64,000 bases of DNA, taken from Pedobacter nototheniae (GTDB taxonomy: Bacteria; Bacteroidota; Bacteroidia; Sphingobacteriales; Sphingobacteriaceae). A model generated the notes under the pieces. The model worked only from the letters and a program-made list of their open reading frames with translations. It ran no database searches and had not been told where the DNA came from. The DNA lies in NCBI RefSeq assembly GCF_004335085.1, contig NZ_RQRS01000022.1:1-64000 (forward strand). Direction: 5' to 3'. A program made the position numbers and the translations under genes. This document shows, one piece after another, positions 27,165 through 37,900 of the stretch (position 1 is its first letter; each line of letters begins with the position of its first letter).

Positions 27165-27473
27165 TTTTTTATTGCCTGTTACATTTTTTATCCCATTTAT
27201 AAAAGCATCTTTTAAACCATCAAATTGGAATAAAAGATGTTTTTCAAATTAACTTTTCTGCTAAATCTTTCCTTAAATTTAGATTGTATACTTAGTAAGT
27301 CTTTGTATATTATGTTGTTGTGGCGTTTATTTTAAATAAATTACTATTTATTAAGTCACTAAAACAAGTATAGGTAGGCAAGTGTTAAGCATTGTAACAA
27401 TTCACAATTTCACAAATAATTACTTGTTTACTATGTTAGCATAGTATATATTTGTGTATAACCATTTATAAGC
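27165..27473. other. 309-bp spacer with a weak terminator and a porin promoter
   Basis: CATCTTTTA at 27206-27214 pairs with TAAAAGATG at 27231-27239, followed by TTTTTC, a likely terminator for the DUF3467 gene. A promoter lies at 27423-27454. Nothing else is recognised. Confidence 0.5.
27423..27454 (+). promoter_or_regulatory. Promoter of the FadL-like gene
   Basis: -7 box TATATTTG at 27447-27454, exact consensus, with CTTG at 27423-27426 as a near -33 element 20 bases upstream. The start codon is about 20 bases past the box. Confidence 0.65.
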
Positions 27474-28700
27474 ATGAAAAAAATTTTATTAAGCGTATTA
27501 CTTGCGGCTCCTTTATGGGTATTGGGGCAAGGTTTCCAGGTTAACCTGCAAGGACAAAAGCAAATAGGGATGGCCGGAGCCGGGTCAGCACTTGCGTTGG
27601 ATGAGGCTTCAGTATTTTTCAACCCAGGAGCTGTTACTTTTCTTGAAAAGAATTCCATTTCAGGAGGTGTGAACCCTTTATTATTTAAATCTGCTTTTCA
27701 ACTTTCGGGCTCTAATATTACGGAGAATGTAAAGAATAAAATTGCTCCTCCCTTTGAATTTTATGCTGTTTGGGGTCCAAAATCAGGCAAATGGAAATTG
27801 GGTTTAGGTGTTTATACGCCATTCGGTGGCTTGGTTGATTGGGGCGATAACTGGTCAGGCAAATACTCTTTAACATCATTAAATTTAAAGGCAATATATT
27901 TCCAACCAACTTTGAGTGTTAAAATTACAGATGCGATTGGTATAGGTGCAGGTTTTGTATATAATCATGGAGAAGTAGATCTACAAAAAGCAATTCCTTA
28001 CGATTTTGCAGACGGAAGATCGGCTTCAGCTCAATTAAAAGGTACTGGTAAAGGTTATGGCTGGAATGCTGGTATTTATATTAAAACCTTAAGTGATGTT
28101 ACTTTTGCGATTACACACAAATCTAAAGTTATTACAAAATTAGATGGTGGAGAAGCAAACTTTGATGTTCCAGAGTCATTAAGAGGTGCTTTCCCAAGAG
28201 GAAATACATTTAATGCTGAGTTACCATTACCAGCTACAACATCGTTAGGTATTGGTATTCCATTATCAAAAAGCACAAAACTAGCTTTTGATGCAAGTTG
28301 GGTGCAATGGCATGTTTACCAAGAGTTAGCATTTGATTACGCAATTAACCCTCCAGGGGGCTTACCAGATACAAAATCACCGCGCAACTATCGTGATGGA
28401 TCATCATTTAAATTAGGTATTAATCATCAGGCATCAGAGAAATTAGCTTTGAGAGCAGGTGTGGGTTATGCTTTTTCTCCAGTACAAGATGGATATGTAA
28501 CGCCTGAGGCACCAGATGCTGATCGTTATATTTTAAGTGCAGGTGCAGGTTATTCTTTTACTTCTAAATTTGAGGTAAATGCATCATTCTTTTTCGAAGA
28601 TGTAAAATCACGTAAACAGAAAAATATTGAAACTAATTTAGATGGTACATTTAAAACGCTAGTTTATGCGCCAGGTATTTCTTTAACATATAAATGGTAG
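27474..28700 (+). CDS. FadL/OmpP1/TodX-family outer membrane transporter
   Basis: A 408-residue outer-membrane beta-barrel of the FadL family, which takes up long-chain fatty acids and other hydrophobic compounds. It has a signal peptide at 1-18 (cleavage about LGQG). The mature N-terminus FQVNLQGQKQIGMAGAGSAL, followed by DEASVFFNPGAVTFL, matches the FadL hatch region. Alternating strands follow to the terminal aromatic PGISLTYKW. It has its own promoter and is followed at 11 bases by an SGNH lipoprotein, so the pair could act on lipid or ester substrates: hydrolase outside, transporter for the product. That link is inference from the operon. Confidence 0.87.
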   Translation: MKKILLSVLLAAPLWVLGQGFQVNLQGQKQIGMAGAGSALALDEASVFFNPGAVTFLEKNSISGGVNPLLFKSAFQLSGSNITENVKNKIAPPFEFYAVWGPKSGKWKLGLGVYTPFGGLVDWGDNWSGKYSLTSLNLKAIYFQPTLSVKITDAIGIGAGFVYNHGEVDLQKAIPYDFADGRSASAQLKGTGKGYGWNAGIYIKTLSDVTFAITHKSKVITKLDGGEANFDVPESLRGAFPRGNTFNAELPLPATTSLGIGIPLSKSTKLAFDASWVQWHVYQELAFDYAINPPGGLPDTKSPRNYRDGSSFKLGINHQASEKLALRAGVGYAFSPVQDGYVTPEAPDADRYILSAGAGYSFTSKFEVNASFFFEDVKSRKQKNIETNLDGTFKTLVYAPGISLTYKW

Positions 28701-28711
28701 GAGAGTTAAAA

Positions 28712-29992
28712 ATGAAAAAATATATATTTAATAGCTTAATTGCTGCTACCATATTATTTGCAGCATCATGTAAACCAGAAATAGATTCGCCAGCTGGTAC
28801 AACCGCAGGACAGGCAAATTTTTCTAAATACATTGCAGTTGGTAACTCTTTAACTTCAGGTTATGCCGATAACGGATTGTATCTGGAAGGACAGAAAGTT
28901 GCTTTTCCTAATTTAATAGCTGATAAAATGAAATCTGTTGGTGGTGGAAGTTTCACTTCTCCATTTTTTACAGATGCACAGGCAAGTGGATCGGGTTACT
29001 TACAATTAACCGCTTTGGTAAATGGTGTACCTACAATTACGCCCGTACCTGGCGCTGCCTTATCTAATGGTAAATTAACTAAGTATTCTGGCGAAATTCA
29101 AAATCTTGGTATTCCAGGAATGCGTTTAGATTTAGCTTTTGATCCTACTTTCACATTTAGTCAAGCTAACATTTATTTCGAGCGCTTATTAACGGATGCT
29201 CAGGTAGGAAAAACTAATTATTCACAATTTGTACAAGGAAGAAATCATACTTTTTTCTCTTTATGGTTGGGTAATAATGATGTTTTAGGATATGCAACAA
29301 ATGGAGGTGTAACAACTGATGCGACAAATAGATTAACAGATAAATCTACTTTTTCGTTTCTTTATACCAACATGTTAAATATTCTCACAGCTGCTGGTCA
29401 AAAAGGTGTGGTTGCAACAATTCCTGATGTTACTGCAATTCCTTTCTTCAATACGGTTACTATTCCTGCATTATTAACTGCGTCTAAATTACCATTGACT
29501 ACACCAATTTACATTCAAACCGCTGCTGGCGCTAGAGTTGCAACTGCTGAAGATTTGTTTACCTTATCTTTCCAAACTGCTGCTCCACTTTTATTGGGTA
29601 AACCAAATGCTGTTGGCGCTCCTTATGGTTTTCATCCGGCAAATCCTATTGAAAGTAAATGGGTATTAGATAAGGATGAGGTGGCTCAGGTAAAAGATTA
29701 TGTTTTGAGTTACAATAGTACTATAAAATCTTTAGCAAATAGTAAAGGTTTAGCAGTAGCTGATGCCTATACATTTCTTAATCAGGTTAAAGCTGGTTTA
29801 GTAATTGATGGTGTTCCTGTAGATGCAAGATTTATTCAAGGTGGCGCTTTCTCGTTAGATGGTGTGCACTTAACGCCAAGAGGAAATGCAGCTATGGCTA
29901 ATTTATTTATTAATGCAATAAATAATAAATATGGTTCTACAATTCCAGTAGTTGATATTTCACAATATAGAGGAACTAAATTCCCGAATTAA
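28712..29992 (+). CDS. SGNH/GDSL-family lipoprotein hydrolase
   Basis: A lipoprotein with the signal MKKYIFNSLIAATILFAASC, lipid-modified at Cys20. It is followed by an SGNH esterase/lipase domain. Block I is GNSLTSGYADNG with the catalytic Ser; block III is WLGNNDVLGYA with the Asn. Block V is DGVHLTPRGNA with the catalytic Asp and His. The frame is open 18 bases further up, but the ATG at 28712 starts exactly at a lipoprotein signal. It has AGGAG 8 bases upstream, overlapping the end of the FadL gene. The likely role is surface or periplasmic ester hydrolysis feeding the FadL-type porin. A bidirectional terminator follows. Confidence 0.87.
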   Translation: MKKYIFNSLIAATILFAASCKPEIDSPAGTTAGQANFSKYIAVGNSLTSGYADNGLYLEGQKVAFPNLIADKMKSVGGGSFTSPFFTDAQASGSGYLQLTALVNGVPTITPVPGAALSNGKLTKYSGEIQNLGIPGMRLDLAFDPTFTFSQANIYFERLLTDAQVGKTNYSQFVQGRNHTFFSLWLGNNDVLGYATNGGVTTDATNRLTDKSTFSFLYTNMLNILTAAGQKGVVATIPDVTAIPFFNTVTIPALLTASKLPLTTPIYIQTAAGARVATAEDLFTLSFQTAAPLLLGKPNAVGAPYGFHPANPIESKWVLDKDEVAQVKDYVLSYNSTIKSLANSKGLAVADAYTFLNQVKAGLVIDGVPVDARFIQGGAFSLDGVHLTPRGNAAMANLFINAINNKYGSTIPVVDISQYRGTKFPN

Positions 29993-30011
29993 TAAAGAAT
30001 CACTTTTAATC

Positions 30012-30049
30012 AAAAAAGCGCTGCGAATTTAAATTTGTAGCGCTTTTTT
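30012..30049. terminator. Bidirectional terminator between the SGNH gene and the miaA remnant
   Basis: A-rich and T-rich flanks around AGCGCT...AGCGCT with an inner AATTT/AAATT pairing. It ends the SGNH gene on the plus strand. It would also end a minus-strand miaA, as expected of the original convergent gene order. Confidence 0.85.
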
Positions 30050-30055
30050 ATTTTA

Positions 30056-30180
30056 TTAGATTTTCGAATTTATAAATCGAATTACTTCTTCACTGTTATT
30101 CGGCTCAAACCATTTGATCTCTTCATCTCTCCTAAACCAGGTAAGTTGGCGTTTTGCAAAACGACGGGTGTTTTGTTTTA
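30056..30180 (-). pseudogene. Remnant of the 3' end of miaA
   Basis: The minus strand encodes the last 40 residues of MiaA (KQNTRRFAKRQLTWFRRDEE onward) and an in-frame TAA. Over 120 bases it agrees with the end of the intact miaA (46288-46407) at 109 positions without gaps. Most changes are silent; I see only Asp to Asn (three times) and Thr to Ser. Upstream codons are missing. It sits where the original miaA end would be, next to a bidirectional terminator. It marks the left border of the RHS island. Confidence 0.88.
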
Positions 30181-30356
30181 TTAGTTTGGACGTTAGCTTT
30201 ATAAGCTCGGGTGTCAATTATAAATGAAGGTGCTAGCTTTACAAACGGAGTTTATAGCTTAACTTTTACGCAATAAGAGGGGCTGTTCAAACTGTGTCAT
30301 TGATTAAGAAGAAGACTTTGAATTAAGCTCACCCACAACGTATAAGATTTTTACCT

Positions 30357-30380
30357 GTAGTCGGTGATGACACCGACTAC
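30357..30380. repeat. Perfect hairpin in the island leader
   Basis: Ten-bp stem GTAGTCGGTG / CACCGACTAC with loop ATGA. A similar hairpin, with flanking words in the same order, lies at 46204-46229 near the right border of the island. Confidence 0.6.
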
Positions 30381-30509
30381 TTTCATACGCCTCATAATCA
30401 ACTTGATTCTATAACAATGTTTAACCGATAAATATTTTAAGCTATTGAAGATAACACCAACTAGAAGAGTAAACCTTCAACTTGTTATGCACCCCCCCAT
30501 TAATATGTG

Positions 30510-30543
30510 ACAGATAAAAATAAATTAATTTATTTTTATCTGT
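30510..30543. repeat. 34-bp perfect palindrome upstream of the RHS operon
   Basis: ACAGATAAAAATAAATT followed directly by its reverse complement. It could be an operator for a dimeric regulator of the operon, or a transcript hairpin. It lies about 20-50 bases before a possible -7 box. Confidence 0.6.
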
Positions 30544-30749
30544 TCAATAGTGATAATATTTATATACTTTGTGTTTTTATTTACAAAAATAACTTTAAAT
30601 AAACTAATGCGCTCGATACAAAAACAAATCTGGGAGATTAAATAGAGTTAGTTCAACTCGAAATCTCACTAAACATCCTTTAAATAGTATCAATATCATT
30701 ATTGTTTGTAAACTTAAAATAATTTGAAACAGTTGTTATTAATATAAGT

Positions 30750-31307
30750 ATGTCAAAATTTAACCCATTTCGTATTCTGGTCATTTTAAATGTCCTATTT
30801 ATTATCTCTACTTTTTTTTTAGTAACAAGACTTTTCTTGAAGAGCGATAAGATTGCCTATTTAGATTCTTCAAAAATCCTTTCTGAATTTAAGGGAGCTG
30901 AAGAGGCAAAAAAAGCCTTTGGTACGAAAGCAAAGACATGGCAATCCAATATAGATTCTCTAGCTACAGAGGTGCAGAATTCGATTAGGAAATATGAAAA
31001 AGATTTAGCTACTATGTCTTCAAAGGAGCAAAACCTTTCAAAACAATTGCTTGGAAATAAACAAAAACAATTGGGTGATTATCAAAATGCAATAAGAGAA
31101 AATGCAAAACAGGAAGATGCTAAGTTAACTCAAGATGTTGTTGCAAAAATAAATGCTTATTTAACAAAATATGGTGAGCAAGAAAATTATAAAATAATAT
31201 TTATTGCTAATCAATCGGGTACAATTGCATATGCTGAAAAGGGATTGGACATTACTAAAGATGTAATTGACGGATTAAATAAAGAGTATGCAAACTCTAA
31301 AAAATGA
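30750..31307 (+). CDS. Skp/OmpH-like chaperone of the RHS island
   Basis: 185 residues of the OmpH/Skp family, periplasmic trimeric chaperones that hold unfolded exported proteins. Residues 8-29 are an uncleaved-looking membrane segment. YLDSSKILSEFKG matches the family start, residues 45-130 form a long coiled coil rich in Gln, Lys and Ala, and the end DITKDVIDGLNKEYANSKK closely matches the OmpH-like lipoprotein at 55.3-55.9 kb. It is the first gene of the RHS operon and overlaps the next by 4 bases. I infer a dedicated holdase for the very large exported RHS proteins. Confidence 0.8.
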   Translation: MSKFNPFRILVILNVLFIISTFFLVTRLFLKSDKIAYLDSSKILSEFKGAEEAKKAFGTKAKTWQSNIDSLATEVQNSIRKYEKDLATMSSKEQNLSKQLLGNKQKQLGDYQNAIRENAKQEDAKLTQDVVAKINAYLTKYGEQENYKIIFIANQSGTIAYAEKGLDITKDVIDGLNKEYANSKK

Positions 31308-31906
31308 TAAATAATTCTAAAATTTTGCCGCTCTTGTTTTTTTTTTATGTAGCTGTTCAGTTTGCTTGTAATAAACCAATCAAGAGTAAAAAGGAATTGC
31401 TTGCTTATGTGTATAAGCCTGATAACGGATTAACAAGTATCACTCAAGCCGGAGAAATTGAGACTCGTTTATCTTATATCCCCTGGCAGGCACAAGCTTA
31501 TGATAACCAATCAAAGAAGATAAAATTAAACCCCAAAAGTTTGATTAGCATAAAAAACAATTATGCTTTTGTTCTAGGCTTTTCAAAAGATAAAAAAGAA
31601 GTTCTCAGACAATTAGATTTTAATACCTATAGTGAAATCTTACAGGTTTTAGCTTTTAGAATGCAGAACTACATTGTTGCGAAGATAGATGGAGGTAAAC
31701 CCGTCACTCCTTTAAGTTGCACATTCCAGCAAACGTATGGGATGTCTACCACCAATAATTTACTTTTGATTTTTGATAAAAAAGCGATTGCCACCACTGG
31801 CTTTATAACTGTTTTCGTTAAGGAATTTGGACTCAAGACTGGAGATTTTCAGTTTAGAATCAATACATCAGATATTACAAAACTTCAAAAAAATATACAA
31901 TTCTAA
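31304..31906 (+). CDS. Lipoprotein of the RHS operon, unknown function
   Basis: A 200-residue protein with a lipoprotein-like signal (LLFFFYVAVQFACNK, Cys at 22). The remainder is a mixed domain without recognised motif; NPKSLISIKNNYAFVLGFSK and ITVFVKEFGLKTGDFQFRIN suggest beta strands. It overlaps the chaperone by 4 bases (ATGA) and ends 2 bases before the 2018-residue RHS-like protein, so it surely belongs to the same operon. A role in surface display or folding of the RHS proteins is a guess from position. Confidence 0.6.
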   Translation: MINNSKILPLLFFFYVAVQFACNKPIKSKKELLAYVYKPDNGLTSITQAGEIETRLSYIPWQAQAYDNQSKKIKLNPKSLISIKNNYAFVLGFSKDKKEVLRQLDFNTYSEILQVLAFRMQNYIVAKIDGGKPVTPLSCTFQQTYGMSTTNNLLLIFDKKAIATTGFITVFVKEFGLKTGDFQFRINTSDITKLQKNIQF

Positions 31907-31908
31907 AT

Positions 31909-34900
31909 ATGATACGCTCTAGGAAATACATTGCTGCATTCTTATTACTGGTAATTTTGAGCCAGGTCTCTGCACCGACTGTTGCTTTTGCTTTAACCTC
32001 GGGGCCAACTGCTCCTGAGGCAACAAGTTTTGAGCCTGTTGATACAACCGATATGGTAAACCCATTGACTGGAGATTTTACTTATAATACGCCATTGATG
32101 GAAGTTCCCGGGCCAGAAGGGGGTTATCCGCTATCTTTATCTTATCATGCAGGGATTCAGCCTAATGAAGAAGCCTCCTGGGTTGGTTTAGGTTGGACAT
32201 TAAATCCAGGGGCAATAGCCAGAAATGTAAATGGCTATCCTGATGATTTTAAAGACGTAAATAATACCATCCGTTCTTATTGGAGTGGTGGTACAACAAA
32301 AACAGTTGGTGTTGATGTTGGAATTGGTCTGGGGCCAGTTTCAGTGAATTTTGGATTAGAATTTTCTCAAGATACCTATAAAGGCTTTGGTATTGGAGCA
32401 TCAATTGGCGGAGGATTTGGCTGGTACCTCAATAGTAATGTTGGTATTGGTGTTGGAGCAACAGTAGGTACATCTGCCTTTGGCGAAAACTATGCTGGTA
32501 TAACTGGAGGGTTATCTATAGGTAAAGCCGGCACAGAAGGAATAAAATTAGGTATTGGGGTAAGTGTAAATACAAATTTTAAAGATGTAAATGTTGGTGC
32601 AAATGCCGGAATTAGTTATAGCGATGGCAATAAATTTAGCGCTTCCTTATTAGGAGCTTCTATAAGTTCAAGTGGTGGTGGTGTTTCAATTTCAGCAGGA
32701 GGAGGTACATCTTCAGTTAATAGTGCTAATTCTGGTAAAATTCAAACTGAATCTTCAGGTTGGTCTTTTACAATACCATTACCCATTGTGAGTATTGGAA
32801 TAAGTTCTAATTATATGAGATATTGGTCTGACGAAACAGATAATGTACTTACAAATGGTTCGTTATATGCACCGGTAATTCCTGGCGATTTGAATAATAC
32901 TGCTTATGATACCTACAGATTACTTAATCCCAATCGCGCCAATATTGTAGATAATCCAGATCCTGACAGATTAATTGGAGGTTCATATCCTGATTTTGAT
33001 AATTATAGTGTAACTGCCCAGGGTTTAAGTGGTAATATGAGGCCGTATGCTTATCAGGCTGTAGTTTATAAACAAAATACAATTAATAATGATCATAATA
33101 ACGACATAACAGCTAGAGTTATTTCTTCAAACAAGCAAAACCCAACCTCGTATGGTTTTAGATTTGAAAACGATTTTTCTAATAGTTACAGGCAAAATGC
33201 AAATGCAATAACAGCTAGTAATTTCGATTTTGCGAATCCAAAATATGGAAATAATGATGGAGATTATGGTTATGACAATACACAAAATAAATTAGCAGGA
33301 TCAAAAAGCATTCAATATTTTACGAATGAACAGATTAATTCGTCCTATGCTAAAGAACATGGTTTTTGTAATTATGTTAGGGGTGGATATATGAGAAACG
33401 CTGATCCATTACTTGATAAACAGATTGGTGGGTTTATGATTACCAATGCGAGTGGTGTTACTTATCATTATGCATTACCAGCGTATTCGGGTGGTGAGCA
33501 GGTTTACACCGAAAAAATTAGTCGGAGTGAAGGACATACATTTAATAATCTAAAAAAACCAACCAAATATGCATATACCTGGTTTTTGACAGCCATTACT
33601 GGACCTGATTATGTCGATAGAAATAATGATGGCATCGTAAATAAAGATGATTGGGGATACTGGGTTAAATTTGATTATGGCAAGTGGTCTTCTTATTACA
33701 GCTGGAGAAATCCATCTGAAGGGTTTCATAAAGATATTGATTCGGAATTCCAAAGTGTTTCATCAGGAATAAAAGACGTTTATTACCTAAATACAATAAG
33801 AACCCGCTCACATGTAGCCGTATTTGAAAAATCAAATAGGGCTGATGCTAAAAGCATCTCTGAAGATGGATTATGGAATAACCAAGGAGATATTCCTATG
33901 GATAATGTTTCTACTGTATCATCCCTAAAACTTAGTAGAGTTTATTTATTGAAATCAGATGATTTCGACGCTCTTAATAAAAGCGTTTTTTATTTAAATA
34001 ACCTTGATCTAACGCTGGATGGAGTTGCATCTAAAAATTATGTAGATAATATGTATTTAGGAGTATCTAACCTTTTGCAAAGTAAAAATAATGTAATTGA
34101 TGACAAGGACATCCTGAAAGTGTACGACACTTTTAAAGATAAATGCATACGATCAATTCGATTCAATTATGACTACTCATTATGCAATGGTGTCCCGAAT
34201 AGTTACGATCCGAATGGAGATAGATACGCAAGTCAACAAATTAATACATTAAATTATCCAAGAATAGGAAAGTTAACTTTATTATCAATTGAAAACCTAG
34301 GCAGAAATGAGACATCTATTGAACCACCAACAGAATTTGAATACGATTTAGATCCTACACTTCCCGAGAATTCAGATAATATTCAAATTATAAATAATGG
34401 CTCATTAAAACAAATTCTGTGCAGTTCACCAGATAAATTTGAAAAAGGTGATATCATAAAATTTAACTTTAATGGCAGAGATTATTATTGTGTATTTCTA
34501 TCTCGATCTTCTAACCTTTACACGGTTCAATATTTAAATGCTACTCCTGATGTTACGGCCAGTGGCTCTATTACTGCTATAAAAACTAAAAACCCACCTT
34601 ATAATAAGGATGCAGTAGATATTTGGGGAATGTATAAATCTGATTATAATGGAAGTACAGGGAATGAAAATTTAGATAGAATGACCACTCCGGTTTCGAA
34701 TGCTGCAGCTGATGTGTGGTGTTTAAGAAAAATTAAAAGTCAACTTGGAGCAGATATTAATATTACTTACGAAGGCGATGATTACACCAAATCTACTTTA
34801 AATAAAAGTAAAGCACTAATCATTACTGATTTTGATAATGAATCTCAAAGAGCGCAGCGCAGTATTGTGTGTACTGTAGTTTATCCAAATACAGATATAA

Positions 34901-37900
34901 AAGATTATTTAAAAGAAGGGGATAAAGTAAGTTTAGTTTTGCTGAAAAAAGAATTAGAGATTCAAAACGGAAGGCTTAATACAAAGTATTCTATTATAAA
35001 CAGTAATAATTATGGAGATCAAATTGTAACATCCGTTAATGGAACGAGACTTACCATAAAATATACTGATGCTTTATATAATGAGATTATTAGAAAAACA
35101 AGTAGATGGGTATATGCCGATGATAACGGTAATACAATGGGGCTTGGAAGAATTAAAGCTGGTAACATTGGAGTAAGTAATAGAATTGATAAATACTATG
35201 GTGGTGGTATTAGAGTGAGGCAGATTGAAATAGATGCTTTAGATGGAAATATAAAGCGAACAAAATATACTTACACTTTACCCCAGGTAAATAGTCAGAG
35301 TGCAAGTTTGTCATCAGGAGCTACGGCATATGAACCCAATTTGTTTGATATTGATAATGTTAGGAGTTGGTTAGTTAATCATCCCCCGTTTCCGGATAAT
35401 CCTAACTTATACGTACCCGATAGTAGAGAACAGATCAATGAAACTGTAAAATCATTCAGAAGGGAGTTGTATCAAGGTATGAATTATCTACTAGGAATTG
35501 CCAGAGAACTTCCATCTCCCGGAATAATGTACGAGTATGTAACTATTAATGATGAGAATGTAACTCCTGATGGTGCTGTAACTAGTGTTGCAGGTAAAAC
35601 CACTTATCAGTATGAGGTATTTAAGGACAATATGATCGGAAAAAAAGAGTACAGTTATGAGGAGAGCTCTAATACCCGGGTGATTAATATGTCGTTAAAA
35701 AACTATACCAGTAGAATTGGTAATTTAAAGCGTACAATTTCCTATGATAATAATGGAAATAAACTTACAGAAATAATTAATCACTATTTGCATGATCCAA
35801 TTGGAGATGATTCTTTTGAAACACAAGCAAGTAATTATGATTTGTCTCTATTGCGCTTTAATTATCAGGGTGTTATTCAGGAACGTTATGGGGATGCAAG
35901 AACCATAATGGAAAATGGAACGCCAATCTACAAAACCATTATGTCTGGACGTGATTTTTACCCGGCTATTCAAACAGGCACTACACAGATTGATTATAAA
36001 AATGGGACAAAAATAAAACAGGAGAATTTAGCTTTTGACTTTTATAACGGATTAATTTCAAAAACTTTAACAACGGATAGTTATGGGAATAGATTTGTGA
36101 ATGAAATAACACCAGCTTATCGAATCTATGCTGGTATGGGTTTAAAAATAAGTGAACCTATAAATGGTGTACGGAAAAATATGTTGGTGCAGCAGGCATC
36201 TTCTAAAACAACCAAGATAGGCTCCGACAATCAATTACTAGGAATTGTTTCTGCAAGCGCTCAAACATGGAGCAACGATATACAGGTTTTAGACCCAATA
36301 GGGCTTACAACAACTTATGGGCAGAAAAATATTTGGAGAAAAAAGGCTAGTTACAATTGGTTACCCGAAGGTACTTCTGTTGATAATCTGACTAATCCAG
36401 GTTCTTTTCAGGATTATTTTTCTGGTGGTGCAAACAATCCGAACTGGAAAAAAACTGCTGATATTAAACTGTATAATGTATACTCTGGTGCTTTAGAAGC
36501 AACTGATATTAATAATAAATATGCAGCAACAAAAATGGGTTATTCTAACAGCAAGGTAACTTTAAGTGGTGCTCCTGCTAGATATAATGAAATTGCTTTT
36601 TCGGGTGCAGAAGATATGTATATAAAAACACAAGATCAATATATACAAACTGGAGATGGCGAATTTGAAGGTGGAGTTAGGGTAGGAAATGCATTGGTAA
36701 CCTCTGCAACTGCGCATACTGGAACTCAAAGCCTTTCGTTAACCCAGTTAGGTAAAGGATTTATATATTCTGTTTTGATAGATAAGCTAGATCCTGACAG
36801 ACGAAATTATATAATCTCAGCTTGGGTAAAACCATCTAACGGAGATATATCTGAAGCCCGGCTTTTTTATCAAATAGATAATGGTTTGGAAGTATTAAAC
36901 AGACCAAATTTCCAAAAACAAGCCGCAGGATGGTATCTGCTTGAAATGACTATTCCGGCAGCATCTATTACATCAGGTATACTCACTGTTGGAGTTATGA
37001 ATGCAGGTAGAAACATGTTTTATGCCGATGATTTCAGATTTCAACCATTAGATGCAGTAACTACTGCCTATGTTTATGATAATAAAAACGGCCAACTTAC
37101 CCACATTTTAAACAATAATAATTTATTCATAAAGTATGAATATGATAATGTTGGCCGACTTATTAGAACTTATAAAGAAGTGCTGGGCAAACCAAACGTC
37201 CCTCTAATTAAAGAATATAATTATAATTATGCTAAACCCATTAAAAATAATGTGCTTACTTATTACAATAAGGAACAAAGTAAGGGGTTTCGTAAAAATA
37301 ATTGTTATGAAAATACAAGTTACGAGCCTGAAGAAGTTATTTATACTGTGCCTGCCAACAAGTATGTGTCATCAATAAGTCAGGCCGATGCCGATCAAAA
37401 AGCTTATAATGATTTAGCTACTAACGGCCAGGCTCATGCAAATGAACTTGGAGGCTGTGGATCTATTTATTGGAATAAAGCACAGTTGTCTCTCTTTCAA
37501 AAGAACGATTGTACAGCATCTGACCAAGTAATCCCTACATGGATTACTTTAAGCGTGCCTGCAGATAAGTATTGGGCCACTAGCCAAAAAAAAGCAGACG
37601 ACCGGGCACGTGTTGATATGTCTCAGGATGAAGCTAATAGTTTAACAACTTGCCTCGATAAAAACACTATGTTACAAGGTGAGGTTTATATCAATAATAG
37701 CCTATCAACAAGTTATAATGATATTATAATAGACGGTATCCCTTGTCAATATGCAACCGGAAAAACGCAAAAAGCCATAACACTTGAACCAGGAAAACAT
37801 CTTTTTAAATTTAATCTCTTTGCAGGTATTAGATCTCTACCTATAAAATACAAAATTAATGGAGTAGAGGTTAAAAGTGATCCTAAAGACAACTTTATAG

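Larger units (their letters stand above)
30181..30749. other. 569-bp island leader with hairpins
   Basis: No reading frame. It contains a 24-base perfect hairpin at 30357-30380, a 34-base perfect palindrome at 30510-30543 and a possible promoter (TACTTTG at 30565-30571, one base short of consensus). A stretch GGGGCTGTTCAAACTG at 30282-30297 looks like an insertion-sequence end, but I find no partner. Confidence 0.45.

Noticed and set aside
30282..30297. Insertion-sequence end GGGGCTGTTCAAACTG
   Set aside because: No matching inverted partner could be found within the island, so no element is called.
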